Positions 27,901 through 36,357 of a stretch of DNA of 64,000 nt are shown piece after piece (within the stretch, counting starts at the first letter, position 1; each line of letters begins with the position of its first letter). This DNA is from CAXBNB01 sp049115735 (lineage in GTDB: Bacteria; Bacteroidota; Bacteroidia; Cytophagales; Cyclobacteriaceae): NCBI GenBank assembly GCA_049115735.1, contig JAGDZP010000014.1:1-64000 (forward strand). The letters run 5' to 3'. The translations under genes were made by a program, and so were the position numbers. The notes under the pieces are model-generated. The model was not told where the DNA came from. It ran no database searches and saw nothing but the letters and a program-made list of their open reading frames with translations.

Positions 27901-29741
27901 TCCTCCTTGAGAACAACCGTCACCCTTGCACGATCTTCCTCTACCTGACTCTGAACACTTTCCATTTCCTCTACCAGCGTGAGTTTGTCCTCTAAAACCT
28001 TCACTAATTGATCAGTCAATTCCAGTGTAGAGCCTATGGGCATAGCGATGTAATAGGTAAGATCTTTCTCCTCTACCTCCGAAAGTTGATTCGTGGCACT
28101 CAAAGCAAAACAAATCAGACAGGTAACAAATAGACACACAGCCCCTCCTATGATCGTTTTTAGTGGGTTTCTCAGGCTAGTTTTCAAAATGATAAAATAC
28201 ACCTGTACCAGGCGATTGTGAATGGACAAATTGGTTGCCTGATAAATATTTTCCCTGGCAGTTCTTTTCAACACATAGTGGGTCACCATCGGCACAAGGA
28301 CCAATGCAGCTACAAGTGATATGATCAAAGTTGAAATAATCGAAACACCAACATGACTGCCCAAAAGCCTGATGAAGAAAACATCTGTGAATACAAAAGG
28401 AAGAAATACGGTGATGGTCGTCAGCGTGGATGCGAAAACAGATCGGGCTACCTCTTTTGTTCCCTGTATAACGGCCTCATCCGGAGATTTTCCAGTGGCC
28501 GCCAGTCGGTATATATTTTCAATGACTACTACACTATTGTCCAGAAGCATTCCAATCGCCAGTGCCACACCTATTAGGGTAAGACTATTGATGTTAATGT
28601 CATAAGCATAGAAAAGGTTAAATGCCGCAAGAACTGAAATAGGAATAGCAAGAGCCAAGGTGAATACCAATTTTACCTTACGGAAAAATGCCCACAAGAC
28701 AAAAACAGCCAACAAGCCACCATATACAGCAAGGTCTATGATTTGATTGATATTGTTTTCCATGATTTCGGCCTGGTTGAAGCCTACTTCGATGGATACT
28801 CCTCTGGGTTTCAGCTCTTCGTTGAGGCTTTCAATCGTTTCCAACATTCGATGAGACAGGTCAATGATATTAACCTGATTGTCCTTCAGGAGATTAATCG
28901 TAATGATATCCTTACTATTTAGCCGGCTATAGCTGGTCTCTTTTTTTACCCCAAATATTACCTGCGACACATCTCTCAGCAAAACCGGCCCTTCCTTTCT
29001 GACAATCAAATTCTGGATATCAGTAATATCATCCAGCTCGGCTTTTAAGTTGACAAACTTTCTCGTATTTCCATCCTGTGTACTGCCAACAAATGTGGTG
29101 GTTGATGCATTACTGGACAGTACATTTCGAATATCCGAAATGGTAATGTTTTGCGCCTCACATACCTTTTTATTCAGTATTATTTCAATGGCTTTATTCC
29201 GTCCACCTCTTACCTGTACCTCCGATACGCCATCTACATCAGCAAGCTTATTTTGGATATATTGATCCGTAATATTTCTTACCCTATCTACTCCTCCTTC
29301 GCCAATCACCTTTAGGTTCATGAACTGAGAATTCAAGTTGCCCAGGTTAAAACTTCCAGTATTGACTTCAAATTCTTCAGGCAGATCAGCTTTCACCTCA
29401 TTGATCTTTTGATCCAAACGGAGCTGTGCATACTTGATATCGGTACCGGATACGTATGTTATCCTTATAGTGCTTCGATTGGAATTGATAGTGGACTCTA
29501 TTTCCTCAATTCCTTTCAATGTGCTGATGGCCCCTTCAATAGGAATTACGGCTTGATTCTCCATGTACTCGGGTGTGACCTGCGTTCTACTCACAACCTG
29601 AACCATCATTCCAGGCAATTCCGCATTTGGAAACAACTCCACAGGCAGTTTGTTGTAAGAAATATACCCAAGTAGGGTTATCCCTATGAACAACATGCTC
29701 ACGAGCGTCTTGCGTTGTATGATGGTTTTCAACATATCCAT
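24987..29741 (-). CDS. RND-type efflux permease fused to an ABC ATPase domain
   Basis: Residues 1 to about 1040 are a complete RND permease: helix 1 at about 13-33, two large periplasmic loops, and helix 4 with GVALAIGMLLDNSVVVIENI. Two further helices follow (about 1053-1096). Then comes EITISIQNLVKVYER (about 1113-1127), which looks like the first strand and A-loop of an ABC nucleotide-binding domain. Four membrane helices (about 1157-1253) intervene before the rest of that domain: Walker A GPNGAGKTT (1318-1326), Q-loop YLPQ, signature SFSGGMKQR (1417-1425), Walker B ILVVDEP (1438-1444) and H-loop STHI (1472-1475). All ATPase motifs are intact. Even helix numbers keep both ATPase parts in the cytoplasm. 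It starts one base after the preceding RND gene stops. The reading frame is unbroken over 4.7 kb, so an assembly artefact joining two genes is unlikely. Confidence 0.93.
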   Translation of the reverse strand: MDMLKTIIQRKTLVSMLFIGITLLGYISYNKLPVELFPNAELPGMMVQVVSRTQVTPEYMENQAVIPIEGAISTLKGIEEIESTINSNRSTIRITYVSGTDIKYAQLRLDQKINEVKADLPEEFEVNTGSFNLGNLNSQFMNLKVIGEGGVDRVRNITDQYIQNKLADVDGVSEVQVRGGRNKAIEIILNKKVCEAQNITISDIRNVLSSNASTTTFVGSTQDGNTRKFVNLKAELDDITDIQNLIVRKEGPVLLRDVSQVIFGVKKETSYSRLNSKDIITINLLKDNQVNIIDLSHRMLETIESLNEELKPRGVSIEVGFNQAEIMENNINQIIDLAVYGGLLAVFVLWAFFRKVKLVFTLALAIPISVLAAFNLFYAYDININSLTLIGVALAIGMLLDNSVVVIENIYRLAATGKSPDEAVIQGTKEVARSVFASTLTTITVFLPFVFTDVFFIRLLGSHVGVSIISTLIISLVAALVLVPMVTHYVLKRTARENIYQATNLSIHNRLVQVYFIILKTSLRNPLKTIIGGAVCLFVTCLICFALSATNQLSEVEEKDLTYYIAMPIGSTLELTDQLVKVLEDKLTLVEEMESVQSQVEEDRARVTVVLKEEFESIDENSFLDVKERLTNFTKLFPDVQISLNEEEAASGGVFGGGGGGGGLSGGAGFMRFLGIGSNQEYISIKGEDFQQMKKIGNQLIDNLNELSSVRFSRMNVRDNQPEAQIVFDEKLMHDYEINLANVATELRNFSPQVSTGINFKQELEEYEITIVEDEEIEDEEIEYEPKDLQDLKMVQVKSASGESHDLEEFSRIRLARGTSDIRRINQEKEIKITYAFLREVRDSEDLLEVAHLEIDNLLTSINIPSGVTVEAVPEDLGLDTFYFLITAAIIIIFMILASVFESFHLPFVIMFSIPMAATGAFLGLIFASKSLLDPNTLIGFLILLGVVVNNGIILIDYSRILRNRGFNKFRALMVAGMSRIRPIFITVITTVVALIPLAMGQAEYVSIIGVSFAITVMGGLIFSTILTLVFIPTLSSGMETALNWFAGLKPTIKALQIVAMAIAMYLIYDYVDSLLWQIFLFFVVLIAVPGLTWFLMNSLRQAGTTLIGADEEITISIQNLVKVYERKSLIKRQWDSAKSIYDKSNEKLQAQQGKWNMLIWIVPVLGFLVYFIYFFLDILFWQFIFSHFLYLTIVYTFTSFSSLFRGSRKYATIRSLFLWCFVLLSFLYFVMNAETRSPVIIIGIIWMVGLVLHQSGKRLKMKPEVLKNEKKGFFRKAARKYYGVINVMPLIGASKKPFRALQTVNLTIGNGMFGLLGPNGAGKTTLMRIICGILDQSYGKIWINGIDTLEKREELQGLIGYLPQAFGTYENMTPYDFLQYQAIQKGITDKGKRDEAVQNVLKQVHMETHQDKPIGSFSGGMKQRIGIAQTLLHLPRILVVDEPTAGLDPLERIRFRNLLVELSKDRVVIFSTHIIEDIANSCSHVGVLINGKIQYDGTPTEMALIAKDKVWEITINPEDFEEIQRSYQVVHHMREGDQIKVKCLARDRPMDSAVRTTATLEDSYLWLLKDKNGIAEKEIENAN
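27395..27424. repeat. 15-base tandem duplication inside the RND-ABC gene
   Basis: The unit CTATTTCTTCATCTT occurs twice back to back. It encodes the duplicated acidic pentapeptide EDEEI in the second periplasmic loop of the fusion protein. The frame is preserved. Confidence 0.8.
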
Positions 29742-29742
29742 A

Positions 29743-32700
29743 TCAAGCGCTGGCCTTGGATGGTTTTATCCAGGTAATGAATTGTTCGAAAGTCAGAAAT
29801 ACACAGGGTATTACCAGTAGGGTCAAAACCGTAGATGATACAAGACCACCAATGACAGCCAGTGCCATAGGTGAGCGCAAAGAAGCACTCTCCCCAAACC
29901 CAAAAGTCAATGGCAGCAAAGCCAGGATTGTTGTGAGGCTCGTCATGATAATAGGTCTGATACGTTGTTGCCCAGCCTGGATGATGGCGTCATACACAGA
30001 ATGTCCAGCCTTCTTGTATTTTAAAATGGCATCAACAAGGATGATAGCATCATTTACTGCAATACCCGTTAGCATAATGATTCCGATATAGGCCATCACA
30101 TTGAGTGACATGCCTAGTGCATAGAATAGAAAAATAGCACCTGTACTCGCTAATGGTATGGTCAATAAAATCGTAAATGGATGGACGAGTGATTCAAATT
30201 GGGAAGCCAGCACCATGTATACCAGTATGACAGAGAGCAACAGCGCGAAAGATAAGTTTCTCATAGAAGCCTTGCGTTGTAGCTCTTTCCCTGTGACTTC
30301 AATTTTATAGCCTGGTGCCAGAGGTACTTCCGAAAATTTAGTTTCCAGCTGCTCGACTAGTTTACTGAATGGGACTGAGTCATCTACTTCGCCGCTGAGC
30401 GTAGCTATCTTGTTTTGATTGCGTCTTTGAACGGTTGTTGGCTTAGAGACGGTTTCAATCACAGCAAGCTGTTCTAAACTGAGCAACCTGTCCCCAGCTT
30501 TTATTTCCATGTCTGTCAATTCGGACAATGCCATTTTAGGCGATTTTATGGTAATTGGTTGCTGTCCTCCTTTAACTTCCAAATCACCAGCTTCTTTACC
30601 CATCAACTTCTCCTGCACCTGTGTGGTAATCTGCGCTGAAGTAATATCATTCATTCCAGCGAGCTGTTTGTCAACCCTAATTTCAATCTGAGGAATGCGC
30701 TCATCCAACGAAGATTCTAAATTGAATATCCCGGAAAAGTCTTTCAGTTTTTCCTCAACTTCCTTCAATGTAGATTCAATAGTAACCAACTCACTACCTT
30801 CAACTTCTACTACCAGAGGTGCTCCTTCATTATCGATGATGGAGTTCAGTGCACTTTCGCCTTGAATGAAGCTGACATTGACATCAGCCATACTTTCGAA
30901 GTGTTGCGCCAGAGTTTTCACCAATTGAGCAGATGTGATTGTGCTTTCCTCCTTCAAAATCAACTTTACTTGAGCCCTGTGTTCTCCTTCGTCATTGTTG
31001 TCTCCGAGTATCTCCTGATTTTCATCAGTCCCAATGTGACTATACAAATGTTGAATATGCTCTCCAAAAATTGTCCGCAATTGATTCTCTATCTGTATTA
31101 TGGTATTCTCGGTCCTATTCAGTGCGGTACTTTCAGGCAGGCTGATATCCATGGTCACTGATTTACTCTCAGCCTTGGGCATATACTCGCTTCCTATTTT
31201 ATTGAAAGCCAACCAGGCTCCACCGAGCATGAGTATTGCCATCACAATTACTATCCACCTGAAGGCTAGAAGTTTTTTCAAGAAGCCATCATATCCGGAA
31301 AACTGAATTGATTTTCTCGGCTTTTTGGAAGCTCTAAATACTTTGGTAAAGAACATAGGGATCATGAATAATGCAACTACGAGAGAGCTAACTAATGAAA
31401 AGGCTACTGTAAGTGCCTGATCCTTGAACAGTTCTCCAGAAGCACCATGCAAATAAACTATTGGTAAGAACACTACGATTGTGGTCACTGTAGAAGCTGT
31501 AATAGCACCACTTACTTCTGATGTGCCTTGCACGGCCGCCTCAGTGACGCTAGCACCTGATTCGAGCTTTCTAAATATATTCTCCATCACCACAATGGCA
31601 TTATCTACCAGCATTCCTGCGCCTAATGCCAATCCTCCTAGTGTCATCACATTCAAAGTGAGTCCATTGAAATACATTAGGTTGAAAGTAGCCACAATGG
31701 AAACCGGTATAGCCGCGCTGATAATAATCGTCGTACCAATCCTTCTGAAAAATATGAACAGGATGAGAATAGCGAAAAATGCTCCCAGTGCTCCCGAGTC
31801 TCCGACTTCTTTTATAGCTTCAAGGATGAATGCACCTTGATTTTCAATCACAATAAATTCATAACCCGGTAAGGCTTTTGCTATATCCGCTAACGCAACT
31901 TCAAGTTCTTCTACGGCATTTACAGTATTGGCTTTTGTCTCCTTGTATATGGATAATCCAAGGCTTCTCTTACCATTGATTCTAACTATGTTCTCAGGAT
32001 CTTTCAGCACTTCTTCAACGACAGCCACATCCTTCAAAAGAATAGGAACTTGCTTAGCCCCTTCGGCCTGCTGATTTTGCTGTTGAGCAGCGTTTGTATT
32101 GGTTGCATTTTGAGTGGCTTGACCAACAATAATATTTTGTATGTCTTCTACATCTTCTAAAAGGCCAACTCCATTTACCACATAGCGTCTACCCAATTCT
32201 TCAATATTCCCACCAGGAACATTCCGATTTACACCTTCTATTTTATTGACAATCTGCTGGTTGGTCAGTTCGTATGCCTTCAGTAAATAAGGATCGGTAT
32301 TTATGGTGATTTCTTTTTCCTGATCACCAGCTATTTGAACATCAGCAACTCCTGCCAGTCGTACCAGCTCATTTCGAATGTAGTTTTCAGCGGTCAATCG
32401 CATCTCATTGAAATCATCGATTTCAGGATGATACAAGCCCACTACCATGATCGGTGAGGTATTAGGATCGTCTTGCGAAATAGTGAATTCTTCTATCTCT
32501 GTATTCTGAGAAAACCTACCCATAGATCGCTGAAGTTCCAAAAAGGCCTGATCCATATCCTTGCCCCATTCATACTGCACCGTCACCCTGGCGGTACCCG
32601 TTCTACATATTGAAGCTACCTGCACCGCTCCCTTTTGACGGATTGACATGGATTCAATATTCTCGACGAATTGCTTTTCCATTTCTTCCGGTGGTCGTTC

Positions 32701-32859
32701 ACCGGCCTTTATCTCAATGAACAACTCCGGGTTATTGAGATCTGGAAATAGGTCAATGCTCAGGCTATTGAATGAAATGATACCCAATAGCAATACACCG
32801 CAAACCATCATGGCAATGGTGATCGGGTATTTTACAGCAAATGAAATTACTTTGTTCAT
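29743..32859 (-). CDS. RND-family efflux permease (AcrB/HAE-type)
   Basis: The frame reaches a TTG at 32865, but ATG at 32859 (MNKVISFAVKYPITIAMM) is the likelier start, giving 1038 residues. It has the twelve-helix RND layout with two periplasmic porter/docking loops. Helix 4 carries GGLALGAGMLVDNAIVVMENI, where one of the two proton-relay aspartates of AcrB is asparagine. A glutamine-rich insert (AAQQQNQQAEG, about 260-272) sits in the first loop. It probably assembles with the adaptor and TolC-like proteins encoded upstream and perhaps heterotrimerises with the fused RND protein, whose gene follows after one base. The substrate is unknown. Confidence 0.93.
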   Translation of the reverse strand: MNKVISFAVKYPITIAMMVCGVLLLGIISFNSLSIDLFPDLNNPELFIEIKAGERPPEEMEKQFVENIESMSIRQKGAVQVASICRTGTARVTVQYEWGKDMDQAFLELQRSMGRFSQNTEIEEFTISQDDPNTSPIMVVGLYHPEIDDFNEMRLTAENYIRNELVRLAGVADVQIAGDQEKEITINTDPYLLKAYELTNQQIVNKIEGVNRNVPGGNIEELGRRYVVNGVGLLEDVEDIQNIIVGQATQNATNTNAAQQQNQQAEGAKQVPILLKDVAVVEEVLKDPENIVRINGKRSLGLSIYKETKANTVNAVEELEVALADIAKALPGYEFIVIENQGAFILEAIKEVGDSGALGAFFAILILFIFFRRIGTTIIISAAIPVSIVATFNLMYFNGLTLNVMTLGGLALGAGMLVDNAIVVMENIFRKLESGASVTEAAVQGTSEVSGAITASTVTTIVVFLPIVYLHGASGELFKDQALTVAFSLVSSLVVALFMIPMFFTKVFRASKKPRKSIQFSGYDGFLKKLLAFRWIVIVMAILMLGGAWLAFNKIGSEYMPKAESKSVTMDISLPESTALNRTENTIIQIENQLRTIFGEHIQHLYSHIGTDENQEILGDNNDEGEHRAQVKLILKEESTITSAQLVKTLAQHFESMADVNVSFIQGESALNSIIDNEGAPLVVEVEGSELVTIESTLKEVEEKLKDFSGIFNLESSLDERIPQIEIRVDKQLAGMNDITSAQITTQVQEKLMGKEAGDLEVKGGQQPITIKSPKMALSELTDMEIKAGDRLLSLEQLAVIETVSKPTTVQRRNQNKIATLSGEVDDSVPFSKLVEQLETKFSEVPLAPGYKIEVTGKELQRKASMRNLSFALLLSVILVYMVLASQFESLVHPFTILLTIPLASTGAIFLFYALGMSLNVMAYIGIIMLTGIAVNDAIILVDAILKYKKAGHSVYDAIIQAGQQRIRPIIMTSLTTILALLPLTFGFGESASLRSPMALAVIGGLVSSTVLTLLVIPCVFLTFEQFITWIKPSKASA

Positions 32860-32880
32860 GTTCAATTCTCATTTATTCAT

Positions 32881-33010
32881 ATGCGATACAATCGCATTAC
32901 TCGTTCTCCTCGTTGCACCAAAGGCATCCCTTCAGGACAAACGAGGACGATATTTCCATCATAGCACTCGTTTGTAACGAGTGCTCTTGAGATGTGCGTT
33001 TGCAACGCAC
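32881..33010. repeat. REP-like palindrome cluster, left flank of the transposase gene
   Basis: Four inverted repeats in order: ATGCGAT-ACA-ATCGCAT (32881-32897); CCTCGTT...AACGAGG (32908-32946, interrupted by 25 bases); a perfect 10-base stem AGCACTCGTT-TGT-AACGAGTGCT without internal mismatch (32963-32985); and GTGCGTT-TGC-AACGCAC (32994-33010). The same series in the same orientation recurs at 33593-33704. Confidence 0.88.
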
Positions 33011-33015
33011 CAATA

Positions 33016-33570
33016 CTACACGACTACCACCTCTACCAGTCCCATGCCCATTGGAGTGTAGTCTATGGCACTGCTATAAACATAGTCTTCCGGATTTCTG
33101 ACTATTCCTGCCCTTACCGGATTTTCATGGACATAGATTATCTTTTGCATCATTTCAATACCATATCCATCCAGATCTATGGCATGGTTGTCATCTCTCC
33201 ACAATTTGTAATCTTTCGCTCTTCCGATTCGACTTGCTTCAAAAGCAAATTTGTCTAACAACCATTCTCTTCTGCTTTCTGGAATTTCACATATCTCATC
33301 TACTATTTTTTTTGAGGTGAATTTTTTGAAATCCCTCAGAAAATCTGACATCTTATATGGTTCTAAACAGCCTGCAACTAAATGCACATGATTAGTCATT
33401 ATAACCCAGGTGTAAATTTCAAGTCCCTTATTTTGAGTACAATAATTGAGTGAATCTACTACAATGTCCTTGTACTCTCTCCTGCTGAATATGTCAATCC
33501 AGTTCACAACAGTTAGAGTCATAAAGTAGCGAGCATGTTGATCGCTGATTTTATATTTATCTCCAGACAT
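33016..33570 (-). CDS. REP-associated tyrosine transposase (RAYT, IS200-like Y1 HUH domain)
   Basis: The 184-residue protein has the HUH motif (MTNHVHLVAG, H61 and H63) and the RAYT C-terminal signature YVHENPVRAGIV (about 150-161). These single-domain Y1 transposases nick and mobilise REP palindromes. The gene is flanked by palindromic clusters whose stems share TCGTT/AACGA, which are its likely substrates. It is full length with no frameshift. It lies in the same direction as the transport genes, so it may be co-transcribed with them. Confidence 0.92.
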   Translation of the reverse strand: MSGDKYKISDQHARYFMTLTVVNWIDIFSRREYKDIVVDSLNYCTQNKGLEIYTWVIMTNHVHLVAGCLEPYKMSDFLRDFKKFTSKKIVDEICEIPESRREWLLDKFAFEASRIGRAKDYKLWRDDNHAIDLDGYGIEMMQKIIYVHENPVRAGIVRNPEDYVYSSAIDYTPMGMGLVEVVVV

Positions 33571-33592
33571 TATCTATTTCTCGTTTTTATAA

Positions 33593-33704
33593 ATGCGATA
33601 CAATCGCATGGCACATCAGTCCTCGTTACAAACGAGGACAATAGTTATTGTTATAGCACACGTTTGCAACGAGTGCCTATCTGAAATGTGCGTTTGCAAC
33701 GCAC
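33593..33704. repeat. REP-like palindrome cluster, right flank of the transposase gene
   Basis: It has the same order as the left flank: ATGCGAT-ACA-ATCGCAT (33593-33609), CCTCGTT-ACA-AACGAGG (33621-33637, here uninterrupted), an imperfect AGCACACGTT/AACGAGTGC stem (about 33655-33676), and GTGCGTT-TGC-AACGCAC (33688-33704). Confidence 0.88.
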
Positions 33705-33721
33705 CGTATTGCACAAACTCA

Positions 33722-34771
33722 TCATCTGATGATATCTATGGTAGCCCGGTTTTTGAGTGTCTCAAAGCCCGAAGTAATAAGTCTATCGTTGAACTTAAGT
33801 CCGTCCAGCACCTCCAGGAATTCTGGATTTTCCAATCCCGTTGAGATAGTTCTTTCTATGGCCAATCCTTTTTCAGCAATAAAAACCACACTCTTCTTTC
33901 CTTTCTGAATCACCAGGGATTTGGGTATCACAATAGTGCTATCCTTTTTCTCCATGATGAGCTCCGCCTTAACGAACATACCCGGCCTCAACAAACCGTC
34001 AGGGTTGTCGATAGTCATTATAGCCTGAAAGGAACGTGTTTCTTCTGTAATTGCCGGGGAAACTTGTGTCACTCTGGCCATAAGCGTATCCTCCTTTATC
34101 GTGTAATTGGTAATCCTGGATTCAATTCCCGGCCTAGTCTCCAGCAGATGTTTTTCTGGCAGTTGTACGTCCATTTGCAAAACAGAGTAATCCATAATCT
34201 TCACCACCTCATTACCTGATTCTATTTTTACACCTGGCGTGAAATAGGGTATTTCCACAATCACTCCATCGAAAGGCGCCCGAATATTCATTTTCTCCAA
34301 CTGAATCGTAGCATTTTCAAAAGCATACTGAGAATTCACATATTCTATCTCCGCACTTTTCAAGTCATTCAAGGTCACTCCCCCTTTTTCGTACAAAGAT
34401 TTTTGCTTTTCGAAATTTCTTTCTGAAGAGGCCAATGAAAGCTTTTTGGATTCTAGCTGAATACCATTTTCGTACTCCTTGTCTTCCAGCCTGATGATCA
34501 CCTGACCTTTTTTGACCGGATCTCCCAGAGTAAGCTTCCTTCCTGTAGCCGGTTTGTTCTGTAGCTGATAAGCACCCGCTAGTTCTGACTTTAGGAAAAC
34601 TTCCTGGGTTGGATATACCGTCCCGGTTGTACTAACAAAACGCTGTATTGAACTTGGTTTCAAGTCAATTACTGTAACCGGTGTGGTTATGTCAGTATTG
34701 ACAGCCGGTGGTGGGCTCTCACAGGAGAGCATGATGTATCCCAGAATGAGGGTGAGGATGAAATTTTTCAT
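33722..34771 (-). CDS. RND periplasmic adaptor (membrane fusion) lipoprotein
   Basis: The frame opens at 34807, but ATG at 34771 gives a lipoprotein signal MKNFILTLILGYIMLSC (Cys17), so the 349-residue form is preferred. A lipoyl/barrel-sandwich region (VYPTQEVFLKSELAGAYQ), an alpha-helical hairpin (about 105-150, KLSLASSERNFEKQKSLYEKG) and a beta-barrel region (LMARVTQVSPAI) follow in the order typical of HlyD/AcrA adaptors. It should bridge the inner-membrane RND pumps and the TolC-like channel. It sits 65 bases after the channel gene. The transposase unit separates it from the RND genes. Confidence 0.92.
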   Translation of the reverse strand: MKNFILTLILGYIMLSCESPPPAVNTDITTPVTVIDLKPSSIQRFVSTTGTVYPTQEVFLKSELAGAYQLQNKPATGRKLTLGDPVKKGQVIIRLEDKEYENGIQLESKKLSLASSERNFEKQKSLYEKGGVTLNDLKSAEIEYVNSQYAFENATIQLEKMNIRAPFDGVIVEIPYFTPGVKIESGNEVVKIMDYSVLQMDVQLPEKHLLETRPGIESRITNYTIKEDTLMARVTQVSPAITEETRSFQAIMTIDNPDGLLRPGMFVKAELIMEKKDSTIVIPKSLVIQKGKKSVVFIAEKGLAIERTISTGLENPEFLEVLDGLKFNDRLITSGFETLKNRATIDIIR

Positions 34772-34836
34772 ATGTGTAGATTCAAAGTTCAATGTCGAGT
34801 ATTTCATTTTCGTTTAAAGTCAAGGCTAATAGTCAG

Positions 34837-36294
34837 CTACGGCACCAGTGATTCATTTTTTTCAAAGTCCCAAAGAGTCTGAATCTTCAGGTTTAGTAGT
34901 TCCAGTTTGTAATCAGTACGCGCATTAGACAAGTCGCTTTTTTTGGTGGATAACTGCTGCTGATACTGATTGAGGTCCAGGCTTGTGAGGTCGCCGTTTC
35001 TGTATCGCTCCAGGTTGATTTCATAAGTCAGTTTTGCATTCTCCACATTTCTCTCGGCAATTTTGACTTGTGTTTCCAGGTTTTGAACACTTCGAAAGGT
35101 TTCCCTGATGGTACGCGTAATATTATTTCTTTCCTGATCAAGTGCTATTTGTCTTGTCTGAACAGTGGCTCGATCGGCATCCAGGCGGGCTTTCTTTTCA
35201 CCCCAATCCCATAGAGGGATTACTAAGGAAAGGGAAACCCTTGGACTCTGAGTCGGGGATTGATAGATATTGTTGAAGGCTGGATCATCTCCGAATATAC
35301 CCATAGACAAGGAGAGGTCTCCACGGAATTCGTTGAGAGAGTTAGTACGAATCAGGTTGAACTGCGACTGCTCAATATCAATACGACGCTGGCGTATTTC
35401 CCGTCTTTTGTCCAGCCCATGATTAATAGCAAATTCCATATTTACCAGAACAGGAGTAAAACTATCATCGTATCTCACTTCTATATCTTCATATAAAGAA
35501 ATACCGATTGTTTGTTTGAAAGCGTCCTTTGCATTCTCCAGTGCGACCGATCGGTTGTTCAGGGAAGACCGACTGGTAGCCAGATTAAGCTCGGCCTGGT
35601 ACAGTTCTTCTCTTGGTAGCAGGTCGGCTTCCACTTTGTTCTTCGTGATTTCAAATCCCAACTCCTGATTGGCTAATTCTTCCTGGGCTATTTGTAGACC
35701 AACTTGTTGTTGATATACCTGGTAAAAGCTTTGAGTTACACTTCTTTCCAGCTCCAGCGATTGAATATTGTAAGAGATTTGAGTGTTTTCCAGATCCAAC
35801 TCCAGTTCTTTCAATTCTAGTTTTGTCCTGTTGTAGGTGAATAATGGCTGATTGATTTCCACCCTAAGGTTGTTGCTGTAACTCCTGAGATTGGACTCTT
35901 GAAAAGAGTTGGAAGAATTTTGCCAGGCCAACTGGTTGATTAAGGTGACTGTAGCATCTGTCATACGAATAGGCTGAGAGACGTTAAAAGAACCGAAAGT
36001 CCTGGTGTCTTCAAAGGTGTTCCATGTAGCAAAAGTCTCGTTGAACTGCCTTTGCCTGCTGAAATCCAGTGGATTGAGTCGTAGTGAAAAATTAGATTTG
36101 AGTGCGGCATTCTGGGCTTCCAGATTTTTCCTACTCCTTTCCAAATTCAACTGGGAAGTGGCTATGTCAGGACTCTTTTCCTGGGCAATCCTTAATGCCT
36201 CTTCCAGTGTCAGCACCGTTTGACTTTTGGCTTGTAAAATCAGACCAAGACACAAACCCAAACACATGGAAACTATTCTTAACTTTTTATTCAT
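34837..36294 (-). CDS. TolC-family outer-membrane efflux channel
   Basis: The frame opens at 36327; ATG at 36294 (MNKKLRIVSMCLGLCLGL) yields a cleavable signal peptide ending near QAKSQ and a protein of 485 residues. Two repeated outer-membrane efflux protein domains consist of long amphipathic helices (for example NLRVEINQPLFTYNRTKLEL and QLSTKKSDLSNARTDYKLEL). This matches TolC-like trimeric channels. It precedes the adaptor gene in the same direction and should form the exit duct of the pump complex. Confidence 0.92.
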   Translation of the reverse strand: MNKKLRIVSMCLGLCLGLILQAKSQTVLTLEEALRIAQEKSPDIATSQLNLERSRKNLEAQNAALKSNFSLRLNPLDFSRQRQFNETFATWNTFEDTRTFGSFNVSQPIRMTDATVTLINQLAWQNSSNSFQESNLRSYSNNLRVEINQPLFTYNRTKLELKELELDLENTQISYNIQSLELERSVTQSFYQVYQQQVGLQIAQEELANQELGFEITKNKVEADLLPREELYQAELNLATSRSSLNNRSVALENAKDAFKQTIGISLYEDIEVRYDDSFTPVLVNMEFAINHGLDKRREIRQRRIDIEQSQFNLIRTNSLNEFRGDLSLSMGIFGDDPAFNNIYQSPTQSPRVSLSLVIPLWDWGEKKARLDADRATVQTRQIALDQERNNITRTIRETFRSVQNLETQVKIAERNVENAKLTYEINLERYRNGDLTSLDLNQYQQQLSTKKSDLSNARTDYKLELLNLKIQTLWDFEKNESLVP

Positions 36295-36357
36295 AATCAA
36301 TTCTTTTAGCATCAATGTATAGTTCATCGATTACTGATAGTTATTCATTTCAAGGGG

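Larger units (their letters stand above)
32881..33704 (-). mobile_element. RAYT/REP unit inserted in the transport operon
   Basis: A REP-associated tyrosine transposase gene lies between two direct copies of a four-palindrome cluster. The unit sits between the adaptor and RND permease genes, which are normally adjacent, so it probably inserted into an existing operon. No target-site duplication could be identified by eye. Confidence 0.75.
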
